From positions 62,001 to 126,000 of the forward strand of contig JAMPDJ010000003.1 of the NCBI GenBank assembly GCA_023665805.1: a stretch of DNA of 64,000 bases. The letters are read 5' to 3'. The DNA comes from Bacteroides sp. Lineage in GTDB: Bacteria; Bacteroidota; Bacteroidia; Bacteroidales; Bacteroidaceae. This document shows positions 18,010 through 26,114 of the stretch, piece by piece (the stretch's first letter is position 1; each line of letters opens with the position of its first letter). The notes beneath the pieces are model-generated. The model was not told where the DNA came from. It did not search any database and was given only the letters and a program-made list of their open reading frames with translations. The translations under genes and the position numbers were made by a program.

Positions 18010-19257
18010 ATGACTATCAATCAGTACAATTTTGCAGGCAAGAAAGCTATCGTGCGCGTAGACTTCAATGTGCCTCTGGACGAGAATGGCAACATCACCG
18101 ACGACACACGTATCCGCGGTGCGCTGCCTACTTTGAAGAAAATTATCGCTGATGGCGGTGCTGCCATCATCATGAGCCACATGGGTAAGCCCAAGGGCAA
18201 GGTGAACCCCAAGTTGTCTTTGGGACAGATTCGTGACGCGGTGGAGAAGGCTTTGGGATGCCCCGTAGCATTTGCCGAGGATTGTGCAAAGGCCGCCGAT
18301 GCAGCTGCCGCACTGAAGATGGGCGAAGCCCTATTGCTGGAAAACCTTCGCTACTATCCCGAGGAGGAAGGCAAGCCCGTTGGCGTAGAAAAAGGCACTC
18401 CAGAATACGATGCGGCAAAGAAGGAAATGAAAAGCCGTCAGGCCGAGTTCGCCAAGACATTGGCCAGCTATGCCGACTGCTACGTAATGGATGCTTTCGG
18501 CACAGCTCACCGCAAGCATGCTTCCACTGCTGTCATAGCAGACTACTTCGACGCAGACAACAAGATGCTTGGTTACTTGATGGAGAAAGAGGTTGAGGCT
18601 GTTGACAACGTATTGTCCAACATCAAGCGCCCCTTCATCGCCATCATGGGCGGTTCCAAGGTTTCTTCCAAGATTGGTATCATCGAGAACCTGTTGGGCA
18701 AAGTGGACAAGTTGATTCTCTGCGGCGGAATGACCTACACTTTCGCCAAGGCACATGGCGGTAACGTAGGCAAGTCCATCTGTGAACTGGACAAACTGGA
18801 CGTAGCCCTCGGTGTTGAAGAGCTGGCCAAGAAGAATGGCGTAGAGCTGGTTATGGCTCCAGACGCTCTCTGCGGTGATGACTTCAAGAATGATTGCAAC
18901 ACGCAGGTTTGCCCTGCCAACAATATTCCCGATGGCTGGGAAGGCTTGGATGCAGGTCCAGAGGCCCAAAAGCTCTTTGCTGCCGCCATCAAGGGTTGCA
19001 AGACCATCCTGTGGAACGGCCCTGCCGGTGTATTCGAGATGGATAACTTCACAGGCGGCTCACGTGCTATCGGCAACGCTATCGCCGAAGCTACCGCCGA
19101 AGGTGCATTCTCTCTGATTGGCGGTGGTGATTCTGTAGCATGTGTCAATAAGTTCGGTCTGGCCGACAAGGTATCCTACATCTCCACAGGCGGTGGTGCC
19201 CTGTTGGAGGCTATCGAGGGTAAGGTTCTGCCCGGTGTGGCCGCAATCAAGGGATAA
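18010..19257 (+). CDS. pgk: Phosphoglycerate kinase
   Basis: Glycolytic enzyme making ATP from 1,3-bisphosphoglycerate. The 415 residues show the substrate-binding [13 protein letters not shown] at the N terminus, the Arg and His residues of [10 protein letters not shown], the hinge region, the nucleotide-binding [15 protein letters not shown] and the C-terminal GGGDSV. Codon use looks biased toward a few codons (many GGC, AAG, GCC), as expected for a highly expressed gene. It has its own promoter in the end of nth and a strong terminator at 19337. Confidence 0.97.
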   Translation: MTINQYNFAGKKAIVRVDFNVPLDENGNITDDTRIRGALPTLKKIIADGGAAIIMSHMGKPKGKVNPKLSLGQIRDAVEKALGCPVAFAEDCAKAADAAAALKMGEALLLENLRYYPEEEGKPVGVEKGTPEYDAAKKEMKSRQAEFAKTLASYADCYVMDAFGTAHRKHASTAVIADYFDADNKMLGYLMEKEVEAVDNVLSNIKRPFIAIMGGSKVSSKIGIIENLLGKVDKLILCGGMTYTFAKAHGGNVGKSICELDKLDVALGVEELAKKNGVELVMAPDALCGDDFKNDCNTQVCPANNIPDGWEGLDAGPEAQKLFAAAIKGCKTILWNGPAGVFEMDNFTGGSRAIGNAIAEATAEGAFSLIGGGDSVACVNKFGLADKVSYISTGGGALLEAIEGKVLPGVAAIKG

Positions 19258-19336
19258 GCCCCAAGATATATTGTACCTGCCATGCTTTATTATATTAAGG
19301 TATGACTGGCATAATGATATGAGTATTTCCAATCTG

Positions 19337-19371
19337 GCGAGGGGCACGCACATGGCGCGTCCCTCGCTTTT
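19337..19371 (+). terminator. Terminator of pgk
   Basis: GCGAGGG (19337-19343) pairs with CCCTCGC (19361-19367), with further pairing inside, followed by TTTT. It lies 80 bp after the pgk stop. Confidence 0.8.
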
Positions 19372-19417
19372 GTCAAATAAAGCACAATTCACCTTCATTC
19401 CACCTTCCTGCCCATCC

Positions 19418-20170
19418 ATGTTACGCACAATACACTCTAACATCATTGTGGCCATTGCTTGCGCATGCCTGTTGACATCATGCAACGGACTTGACAGAAA
19501 TGCGCCAACGACAGTGGATGCCAACGACTCCACTGCCTTACGCATAGCCTTGCTTCCCATAAAGGAATGCGAACCATTAAGGTACGCCAAGGAGACAGGA
19601 TTGGCAAAAAACATGGGGCTGGACATTGTCCTGATAGAGTATGATGCCATGATGGATATGGACACCGCAGTCTTGTCAGACGTGGCGCACGTGTACTTCG
19701 AAGACAGTATGCGCATAAACAATATCAAGGCAGACTCCATCCGTCCCGCAATGTTGGTGCCAATACCGGTAAAAATGTCCATTGTGGCCAACAAGGAAAA
19801 AGGAATAGAGAAGCTGACGGCACTGAACACACACATGGTGGGGCTTACGCGAACAAGCGCATTGGAAAGATGGATGAATGAGCTTACAGACACCTCCAAT
19901 TTGGAACAGGACGAAGTATACCATGCTCAAATCAACAGCATTCCGGTACGTTTTCGCATGTTGAGCGACGGATTGATAGATGCAGCCATAATGCCACGTC
20001 CATGGTGCGATTCACTGGCAACTCTGGGACATACCATTATTGAAGAGGAAATTTTGGAAGGTATGGGCTTTTTTGTCAGTGCCAAGGCAAATACCGACAG
20101 TACTCTCCGACTACAGGCCGAACTGCTAAAGAAAGTATACCTTGAAGCCATGACACGAACAGAGAAATAA
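19418..20170 (+). CDS. Lipoprotein with solute-binding-protein-like features
   Basis: A 250-residue exported lipoprotein. I chose ATG 19418 because it gives a clean lipoprotein signal (hydrophobic core then LLTSC, with Cys24 as the lipidation site); longer in-frame starts run back into pgk. After a short linker, the pattern LRIALLPIKECEPLRYAKET, then LGLDIVLIEY-like and HMVGLTRTSALERWM, resembles periplasmic binding proteins of the type II/NMT1-like fold, but no permease or ATPase gene is nearby, so transport is not established. It lies 31 bp upstream of the TPR gene in the same direction. Function is unknown. Confidence 0.7.
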   Translation: MLRTIHSNIIVAIACACLLTSCNGLDRNAPTTVDANDSTALRIALLPIKECEPLRYAKETGLAKNMGLDIVLIEYDAMMDMDTAVLSDVAHVYFEDSMRINNIKADSIRPAMLVPIPVKMSIVANKEKGIEKLTALNTHMVGLTRTSALERWMNELTDTSNLEQDEVYHAQINSIPVRFRMLSDGLIDAAIMPRPWCDSLATLGHTIIEEEILEGMGFFVSAKANTDSTLRLQAELLKKVYLEAMTRTEK

Positions 20171-20201
20171 CCACATAGAGACACATACATTCTACACACC
20201 C

Positions 20202-21770
20202 ATGCTGCTCCCACTCGAATTATCTTATCTTTATCTGGACTGGTTCTGCCACGATGGCAAGCCCTCCAGATACGCCGCCTTGCTGCACTTCCTCAATGTA
20301 TGGTTATGGGATGGCAAGGACGAACATCTGTTTCCTGCCAGACAGGCCGAATTTCTCCTGAATATGGTGGACAACGAAGACAGAGTAATACGTGCCAACG
20401 CCTTGTGTGGCGTGGTGCTACTGGCAATGAGGCACGGAGAGAGATTGCCCAAGACATTCACCGACAGGTTCGCGCAATGGGCAGAGAGCGACACTCTGAA
20501 AGAGGAATTGATTGAGGTACAGAAGTATCTCCTGGCCACCATCTCCAGACAAAAGATGCAGAAGAAACTACGAGATGAAGTCATAGACAAAGTGTACAAG
20601 GAGCAGCAAGCCATGTGCGACAGACTCGGCATGACGGATGACGATGACGAGCGTATGGAAATAACGGAGGAAGGCAGCAAGCGAATGATGTCCTATGTGC
20701 AAAAACTGAACGACATGGTGCAGGACGGAATGGACATGAACCTTGGCACCTTCGCTTCATTACGTGGGCTGGACTTTTTCAAGGAGCCGAAGAATTGGCT
20801 CATAGACTTCAACATCAACCATCCTAAATTGCAGGAGCTGGGTGAAAAGAAGGAGATGGCTGCTGCCTTGTTCGGGCATGCGGAATTGTGCGACCCCGAC
20901 AAATACGCCCTGTCTTCAATAGTAGGCAAAATATCAGGAGCAGAGAACATGAAACACCACCTGCCCAAACAGCTTGTGAACCAACTGACAGGCGAAAACG
21001 CACAGACCATATTACTACAAGAACGACAAAGGAATGCCTACAGATATGCCTTCCAGACATTGTTCCGCTTCTTCCACCTGTCGCCATGGAGCAAGGAGTT
21101 GCAAGACCCATTCGTTCTTGGTCCATTCCTGACCGACTACAGCATCTTGGCACCAATGTTCACCGACAAATTCTTGATGGAAAGCGCCATACTATTCATG
21201 AGCAATGGTTTTTATGCTCATTCCGCCACCTACCTGCGCTCGTGGATGCATCGCAACGGTCAGACAGATGAATCACTTGAAATGCTGGCCTATTGCGACA
21301 AACAACTGGGAGAGAACAATGAACGTCTGCATTGTCTGCTGGAGTTGGAGAAGAGAAATCCCGATGACATGCGGCTTGTACGCGAGACAGGACTGTCCCT
21401 CATCCATGAGAAAAGATACGAGGAGGCTCTCCAAAGGTTCTTCCATTTAGAAATAAAAGAGACATACCTTCGTGGCTCGGCACGTGCCATAGCCTGGTGT
21501 TCTCTAATGACCGGCAACCTGACACGTGCCACCAAGTACTACAAGAAACTGTTGAACTGGGAAGACGGCCCCGAATGGGAAGACCTCCTGAACGCCGGGC
21601 ACTGTGCATGGCTCAACGGAGACCCCATCGAAGCGTCCAGCCTGTACAGCCGTTATTTAAGCATGCACAATGACAGTCTGGAGGCTTTCGATAACGATTA
21701 CGAAATACTGTCCTCATTGGGTCTCAGCGCAGACGACATCAGCCTTATGCGCGACACAATAGCAATCTGA
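20202..21770 (+). CDS. TPR-repeat protein of unknown function
   Basis: A 522-residue soluble protein with no signal peptide or membrane helix. The C-terminal half (about residues 340-510) contains helical pairs with the TPR pattern, for example FYAHSATYLRSWMHRNGQ, ERLHCLLELEKRNPDDMRLV, KRYEEALQRFFHLEI and GNLTRATKYYKKLLNW. The N-terminal half is helical with charged stretches and no recognised domain. The protein starts abruptly in a helix (MLLPLELSYLYLDWFC), so the N terminus may be shorter than in homologues. It is probably co-transcribed with the upstream lipoprotein gene and ends 11 bp from the convergent C10 protease gene. Confidence 0.7.
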   Translation: MLLPLELSYLYLDWFCHDGKPSRYAALLHFLNVWLWDGKDEHLFPARQAEFLLNMVDNEDRVIRANALCGVVLLAMRHGERLPKTFTDRFAQWAESDTLKEELIEVQKYLLATISRQKMQKKLRDEVIDKVYKEQQAMCDRLGMTDDDDERMEITEEGSKRMMSYVQKLNDMVQDGMDMNLGTFASLRGLDFFKEPKNWLIDFNINHPKLQELGEKKEMAAALFGHAELCDPDKYALSSIVGKISGAENMKHHLPKQLVNQLTGENAQTILLQERQRNAYRYAFQTLFRFFHLSPWSKELQDPFVLGPFLTDYSILAPMFTDKFLMESAILFMSNGFYAHSATYLRSWMHRNGQTDESLEMLAYCDKQLGENNERLHCLLELEKRNPDDMRLVRETGLSLIHEKRYEEALQRFFHLEIKETYLRGSARAIAWCSLMTGNLTRATKYYKKLLNWEDGPEWEDLLNAGHCAWLNGDPIEASSLYSRYLSMHNDSLEAFDNDYEILSSLGLSADDISLMRDTIAI

Positions 21771-21781
21771 TGAAACATGCA

Positions 21782-23368
21782 TCAAGGCAGGATTATCTTT
21801 TTACCATCCTTGATGTATATTCCCTTACGCGGCTGGCGCAAGGCACGACCACACATATCATACCATATCTGTCCATCGCCTTCAGATGCAGTTCCTTCGG
21901 TTCCGCTCACCTCATTCATACCGGTTTCAACACTTGGAACGGTAAAGTCCACGGAATACATGGTAGTACTCCATCCGCCTATCTGCAGACTATAAGCGGT
22001 CTCCGGCATCAGATTGTGGAAAAACAAAGTATCCTGCATAACATTTCCGGCAGGAAGGTTCAGAAAGCGGTAATCCATGGAACAGGACACATCCGCACCC
22101 GCACGATACAGTTTGTAATATAACAAACGCCCCGACACGCCACTTTCCGCCCCATTGCATATCTTCATGGCAATACGCACAGTCCCTGAAGCGGGGAAGG
22201 AAACCTCGGCCTCTTCGGGCACAAACAGTTTGTCAGACACAGCTTGGGCAACATCTACAGATTTGGTGAACGCTATCTCCTCGCCATCGAAAGTCACACT
22301 CACAAGCCAACGTCCTTGGGTTGCCGGATAATGCACTGCCACAGCCTGTGTACGTGTCTCTCCGGGCAGCAGTTTCACTGCAGACAATGACACTGCCCTG
22401 CCCTGTTCCATCATGGCTGTATCGGACAAGTTATTAAGTACTATCTCGTATGTTTGGTACAGGGTGTCGGACGACAAATTGGTGAGAGCGACATCAGTTA
22501 GGGTATATTCCCGATTTGTTATGGTTCTGCGAAAGTTGACATCCTCCACCCTCACTGTATGTGCAAAGTCCTCCAACGTATCGGTTACAAAAGCGTCAGT
22601 CACACTATCCGGATGAAGCACGAGCATGTATTCATTGGCATGATACCCCACCATTCTGCCCCAGTCCGTAGCATCGTAATAGGGTTGCAACTGGCACAGG
22701 TGGTCAATGTCGAAGTATCCGTCATGTCCCTCACCTTCTCCCCAATTGCAATGATATAGCCCGTTCTCGTCCATCCCATCTATATTGAAGGCATGAGCCC
22801 GCATGACATTGCTGTAGCCGACATATGCCACAGGACGGCCTGCTATCAACTCGGCCTGCAATATACGGTGCCAGTCATCGTAAGTGTACATTCCACGGTC
22901 CAGTATCCTGGCGGTCTTGTATCCGAAGACACGTCTCAATGGTTCTTCGGCTCTCGACAATGATGCCGCACTGGCATCGGGCGAATACTTCATCTTCACT
23001 ATCATGCCACACCACAGGCTGAGATCCGCGACATCGTCCCAATCAACCTTGGTACCGGCAGGAACAGTGGATATGGAATAATTCCCGGTCTCCCATCCTG
23101 GAATACTGTCGAACAGCACATCGGGATAGCGGTAAAAACTCAGCAGCTGTTCTATGGCCGTGGCCACGCATCCTACCAGGCAACGATGCGAGCTGACGGA
23201 ATCTCCATAATCATAATAGGGACACGATGCATTATACGGTGCAGTCTGCACACGCATGGTTCCCAGCAGCGGCTCCACGGCACGTTCCGGACGCGGTTGA
23301 GCAACTGCACAGACGGTTGAAGCAACCACCGCCAACACCATGACAAACAAACACTTAATACCAGGCAC
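21782..23368 (-). CDS. Secreted C10-family cysteine protease
   Basis: A 528-residue exported protease of the streptopain/interpain family (C10). The signal peptide ends near VCAVAQ (residue 24). The catalytic Cys67 lies in LVGCVATAIEQLL and the catalytic His192 in MRAHAFNIDGM, followed by the conserved NWGEGEGHDGYFDID. The protease domain starts only about ten residues after the signal peptide, so the usual inhibitory prodomain is absent. Residues 260-490 look like beta-sandwich domains. The last 30 residues (WYDMCGRALRQPRKGIYIKD onward) form a short tail also seen on the GH20 enzyme at 48 kb and common in Prevotella secreted proteins. It starts 12 bp after tsaD. Confidence 0.88.
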   Translation of the reverse strand: MPGIKCLFVMVLAVVASTVCAVAQPRPERAVEPLLGTMRVQTAPYNASCPYYDYGDSVSSHRCLVGCVATAIEQLLSFYRYPDVLFDSIPGWETGNYSISTVPAGTKVDWDDVADLSLWCGMIVKMKYSPDASAASLSRAEEPLRRVFGYKTARILDRGMYTYDDWHRILQAELIAGRPVAYVGYSNVMRAHAFNIDGMDENGLYHCNWGEGEGHDGYFDIDHLCQLQPYYDATDWGRMVGYHANEYMLVLHPDSVTDAFVTDTLEDFAHTVRVEDVNFRRTITNREYTLTDVALTNLSSDTLYQTYEIVLNNLSDTAMMEQGRAVSLSAVKLLPGETRTQAVAVHYPATQGRWLVSVTFDGEEIAFTKSVDVAQAVSDKLFVPEEAEVSFPASGTVRIAMKICNGAESGVSGRLLYYKLYRAGADVSCSMDYRFLNLPAGNVMQDTLFFHNLMPETAYSLQIGGWSTTMYSVDFTVPSVETGMNEVSGTEGTASEGDGQIWYDMCGRALRQPRKGIYIKDGKKIILP

Positions 23369-23380
23369 CCTTTCTGTCTA

Positions 23381-24394
23381 TTATAAATCCACTCTGGAAT
23401 ATGCCGGCTTGTCCATGGAACAGAAGTCATGGTCAATATACTTGAAGTAGCCTGCCATTGCGATCATGGCTGCATTGTCCGTAGTGTAACCGAACTTGGG
23501 GATATACACCGTCCATCCATACCTTTTGGCATGATCAAGGAAGGCATTGCGCAACCCGGTATTGGCACTCACGCCCCCCGCCACTGCTACATGCTTTATG
23601 CGCAAGTCTTTGGCAGCCTTGCGCAACTTCTTCATCAATATGTCCACCACGGTATACTCCAATGATGCCGCCAGATCTTCCTTGTGATGCTCCACAAAGT
23701 CGGGGTCGTCATTCACCCACTCTCTCAAATTATATAGGAAAGAAGTCTTCAGGCCGGAGAAGGAGTAATCATAGTCCGGCATCTGCGGACGTGCAAACTG
23801 GAATGCCATGGGATTGCCCTTGCGTGCCAGACGGTCTATTATGGGACCACCAGGGTACCCCATGCCCATGACCTTGGAGCACTTGTCCATGGCCTCGCCG
23901 GCAGCATCGTCTATAGTCTTGCCTATGATTTCCATGTCGTTGTATGCACGTACCAAAATTATCTGGCTATTGCCTCCGCTCACCAACAGGCACAGGAACG
24001 GAAACGGCGGAACAGGGTGTTCCTCACCCTCTTCGCGGACAAAATGCGCCAACACATGGCCCTGCAGGTGATTGACCTCTATCATAGGAATGTCCAGTCC
24101 TGCTGCCAGTCCTTTGGCGAAACTTACCCCTACAAGCAGGGAGCCCATCAATCCGGGACCACGCGTAAAAGCTATGGCCGAAAGCTGTTCACGTTCCACT
24201 CCAGCACGCTTCAAGGCCTGATCCACCACTGGGACAATGTTCTGCTGATGTGCGCGGCTGGCCAATTCCGGCACCACGCCACCGTATGCCTCATGCACTG
24301 CCTGGGAGGCCGTCACGTTGGACAACAATATGCCGTCTTTTATTACTGCAGCACTGGTATCGTCGCAGGAAGATTCTATACCGAGTATTATCAT
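23381..24394 (-). CDS. tsaD: tRNA N6-adenosine threonylcarbamoyltransferase TsaD
   Basis: Transfers the threonylcarbamoyl group to A37 of tRNAs reading ANN codons, acting with TsaB and TsaE. The 337 residues begin with MIILGIESSCDDTSAA, as the family does. The metal-site histidines are in EVNHLQGHVLAHF, and the ATP-binding ASKH-fold segments LLVSGGNSQI and VAVAGGVSANTGLR are present. It lies 33 bp downstream of map and 12 bp upstream of the C10 protease gene, all leftward. Confidence 0.97.
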   Translation of the reverse strand: MIILGIESSCDDTSAAVIKDGILLSNVTASQAVHEAYGGVVPELASRAHQQNIVPVVDQALKRAGVEREQLSAIAFTRGPGLMGSLLVGVSFAKGLAAGLDIPMIEVNHLQGHVLAHFVREEGEEHPVPPFPFLCLLVSGGNSQIILVRAYNDMEIIGKTIDDAAGEAMDKCSKVMGMGYPGGPIIDRLARKGNPMAFQFARPQMPDYDYSFSGLKTSFLYNLREWVNDDPDFVEHHKEDLAASLEYTVVDILMKKLRKAAKDLRIKHVAVAGGVSANTGLRNAFLDHAKRYGWTVYIPKFGYTTDNAAMIAMAGYFKYIDHDFCSMDKPAYSRVDL

Positions 24395-24427
24395 CAGAAT
24401 GTTTCTTTTGATTAGTGTGAATAAATA

Positions 24428-25300
24428 TCAATGTGTCAGTATCTCCACCCCATGTTCCGTCATCAAGTACGTGTGTTCCCATTGGGCGCTGGGCAACTCG
24501 TCCTCCGTGATTATCTCCCACCCATAGGGGTCGCCCTCGTCAAGGAATACACGCCATGTTCCCGTGTTTATCATAGGCTCTATGGTGAACGTCATGCCGG
24601 GAACCAACAACATTCCCGTTCCCTTGTGGCCATAATGTTCAACATCGGGCTCTTCGTGAAATTCACATCCCACACCATGCCCGCAGAGGTCACGCACCAC
24701 GCTGAAACCATTGGCATGGGCATACTTCTGTATGGCATTGCCTATGTCGCCGACAAAGACATAAGATTCGGCACACACCTTTTCCCCTATCTTCAGGCAT
24801 TCCCATGCCACATCCACCAGTCGTTGGCGCTGCTCAGTGGTTTTGCCAATGACAAACATTCTGCTGGCATCGGCATAATACCCGTCCAATATAGTGGTAC
24901 AATCCACATTTATAATGTCCCCTTCCTCAAGAATGACATCATCGGAAGGTACGCCATGACAAACAACCTCGTTGATGCTGGTGCAGCATGATTTAGGAAA
25001 TCCCTCATAGTTCAGAGGGGCAGGAATGCCGCCATGCTTCACGGTGAAATCATGCACAATACGGTTTATGTCCTCGGTGGACATGCCTTCACGAATGCGC
25101 TGTGCCACCTCGTCCAACACGGCCGTATTCAGGATGCCGGCACGACGTATACCATCTATCTGTTCCGGTGTCTTTATCAACTCGCGCGTGGGACACAACT
25201 TTCCACGATTCTGATACTCCAGAATGCGCATGTCCATCTCTGAAGGTTCAACACCGGGAATCAATATCCAGTTCTCCTTTATCTTGTTCTTCTTCGCCAC
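24428..25300 (-). CDS. map: Methionine aminopeptidase, type I
   Basis: Removes the N-terminal methionine from new proteins. All five metal ligands are visible in order: Asp in IINVDCTTI, Asp in YYADASRMF, His in LCGHGVGCEFHE, Glu in FTIEPMIN and Glu in SAQWEHTYLM. The 290 residues include an N-terminal extension of about 40 residues (MAKKNKIKENWILIPGVEPS) ahead of the catalytic domain, which is common in Bacteroidales homologues. The gene heads a leftward map-tsaD-protease group. A dyad-repeat array lies about 250 bp upstream. Confidence 0.95.
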   Translation of the reverse strand: MAKKNKIKENWILIPGVEPSEMDMRILEYQNRGKLCPTRELIKTPEQIDGIRRAGILNTAVLDEVAQRIREGMSTEDINRIVHDFTVKHGGIPAPLNYEGFPKSCCTSINEVVCHGVPSDDVILEEGDIINVDCTTILDGYYADASRMFVIGKTTEQRQRLVDVAWECLKIGEKVCAESYVFVGDIGNAIQKYAHANGFSVVRDLCGHGVGCEFHEEPDVEHYGHKGTGMLLVPGMTFTIEPMINTGTWRVFLDEGDPYGWEIITEDELPSAQWEHTYLMTEHGVEILTH

Positions 25301-25549
25301 AGTTTCTACATATTATATAATTCTACGTACAAAGTTACGAAGAAGCAAGATGATAGCAAAATTAAGGATGGATTTATTTGTTCCCAAAATGCCATAAGAA
25401 GTATTTGGCCCCATATTTTCCATGATTTTATATACAATCCACATATGAAACAAGGAGATGTGCCACAGCCCCCCCTCAAAGACATGAAATACAGGCAAAA
25501 GACAATTGCCGACATGGCCAACAGTCATCATGTCCGGCAATGCAATCTC

Positions 25550-25655
25550 GTCCACGTATTGCCAACACCTCGACAATACTATGGTCACGGCCTCGACAAT
25601 ACTATGGTCACGCCCCCGACAATACTATAGTCAAGGATGCGACAATACTATGGTC
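25550..25655. repeat. Dyad repeat array B: four clean units with 23-bp period plus one degenerate unit
   Basis: Units start at 25572, 25595, 25618 and 25641, exactly 23 bp apart. They read GACAATACTATGGTC (three copies) and GACAATACTATAGTC, with 8-bp GC-rich spacers ACGGCCTC, ACGCCCCC and AAGGATGC. A degenerate unit GTCCACGTATTGCC lies at 25550. Each unit is an imperfect palindrome of the form GACnATAnTATnGTC. This is the most regular of the three arrays in the window. Confidence 0.9.
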
Positions 25656-25791
25656 AAAACTGATTTCAACGATGACACCTCACCATAAAATGCTAATGAG
25701 ACAAGTGATGAATTGAGATGAGAATCGGTATATAGCCAGACAATTTCACAGAGGAAAAATATATTCTACAAGAAAAAAACTATTACGTACC

Positions 25792-25821
25792 ATTGATGTA
25801 TTACTTTTTTATGTAACTTTG
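25792..25821 (+). promoter_or_regulatory. Promoter of the 6S-like RNA
   Basis: ATTG (25792-25795), an 18-bp spacer and TAACTTTG (25814-25821) fit the Bacteroidota consensus with one mismatch and slightly short spacing. The predicted start is about 25827. Confidence 0.6.
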
Positions 25822-25826
25822 CAGCA

Positions 25827-26053
25827 TTTAGAAAATATCGGTTGCCTATGTAACACAGCAAATGACAGACTTACAGATAATGAAGCGTTAGCTTTTTTCT
25901 TGCACTCTGAAAATTGGGGAATTGGACGAATGCTGCAAAGAGTAAAGGTTGATGCTCACGCCATAGGCGTGGGCTTTTACTCGTATATTGCAGCAAAGGT
26001 TATCCCCAATACCGACAGAGTGCGTAGACGAAGTTTCGGTCCGCGCTTTTTTT
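25827..26053 (+). ncRNA. Candidate 6S RNA (SsrS)-like structured RNA
   Basis: The transcript between promoter and terminator folds into one long rod. Helices nest in order: GCACTCTG (25902-25909) with CAGAGTGC (26016-26023), ATTGGGGA (25913-25920) with TCCCCAAT (26003-26010), GCTGCAA (25932-25938) with TTGCAGC (25988-25994), GAGTAAA (25940-25946) with TTTACTC (25976-25982), and CACGCC/GGCGTG closing an ATA loop. Between the second and third helices lies an open bubble. Its 3' side, read on the complementary strand, gives TAACCTTTG, close to the -7 promoter box TAnnTTTG; such open-promoter mimicry is the hallmark of 6S RNA. A terminal hairpin (26022-26046) with seven T follows. The 5' 70 nt are unexplained. 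An alternative is a leader of the downstream glycosylation genes. Confidence 0.6.
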
Positions 26054-26114
26054 ATCGTCTCTATCGAATCTGGACCAAAGACGAACAATTCAAATACAAC
26101 AAACTCTGTCACAA

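Larger units (their letters stand above)
25301..26114. other. 814-bp divergent intergenic region: dyad array B and 6S-like RNA gene
   Basis: From left to right it holds AT-rich DNA next to map, an imperfect hairpin at 25505-25541 (ATTGCCGACATG against CATGTCCGGCAAT), the dyad array (25550-25655), a promoter (25792-25821) and a structured RNA (about 25827-26053). No protein gene is supported; a 99-codon frame from 25819 lies across the RNA. Confidence 0.6.

Noticed and set aside
25550-25655. CRISPR array
   Set aside because: The repeat is only 15 bp and palindromic, the spacers are 8 bp, and no cas genes are in the window.
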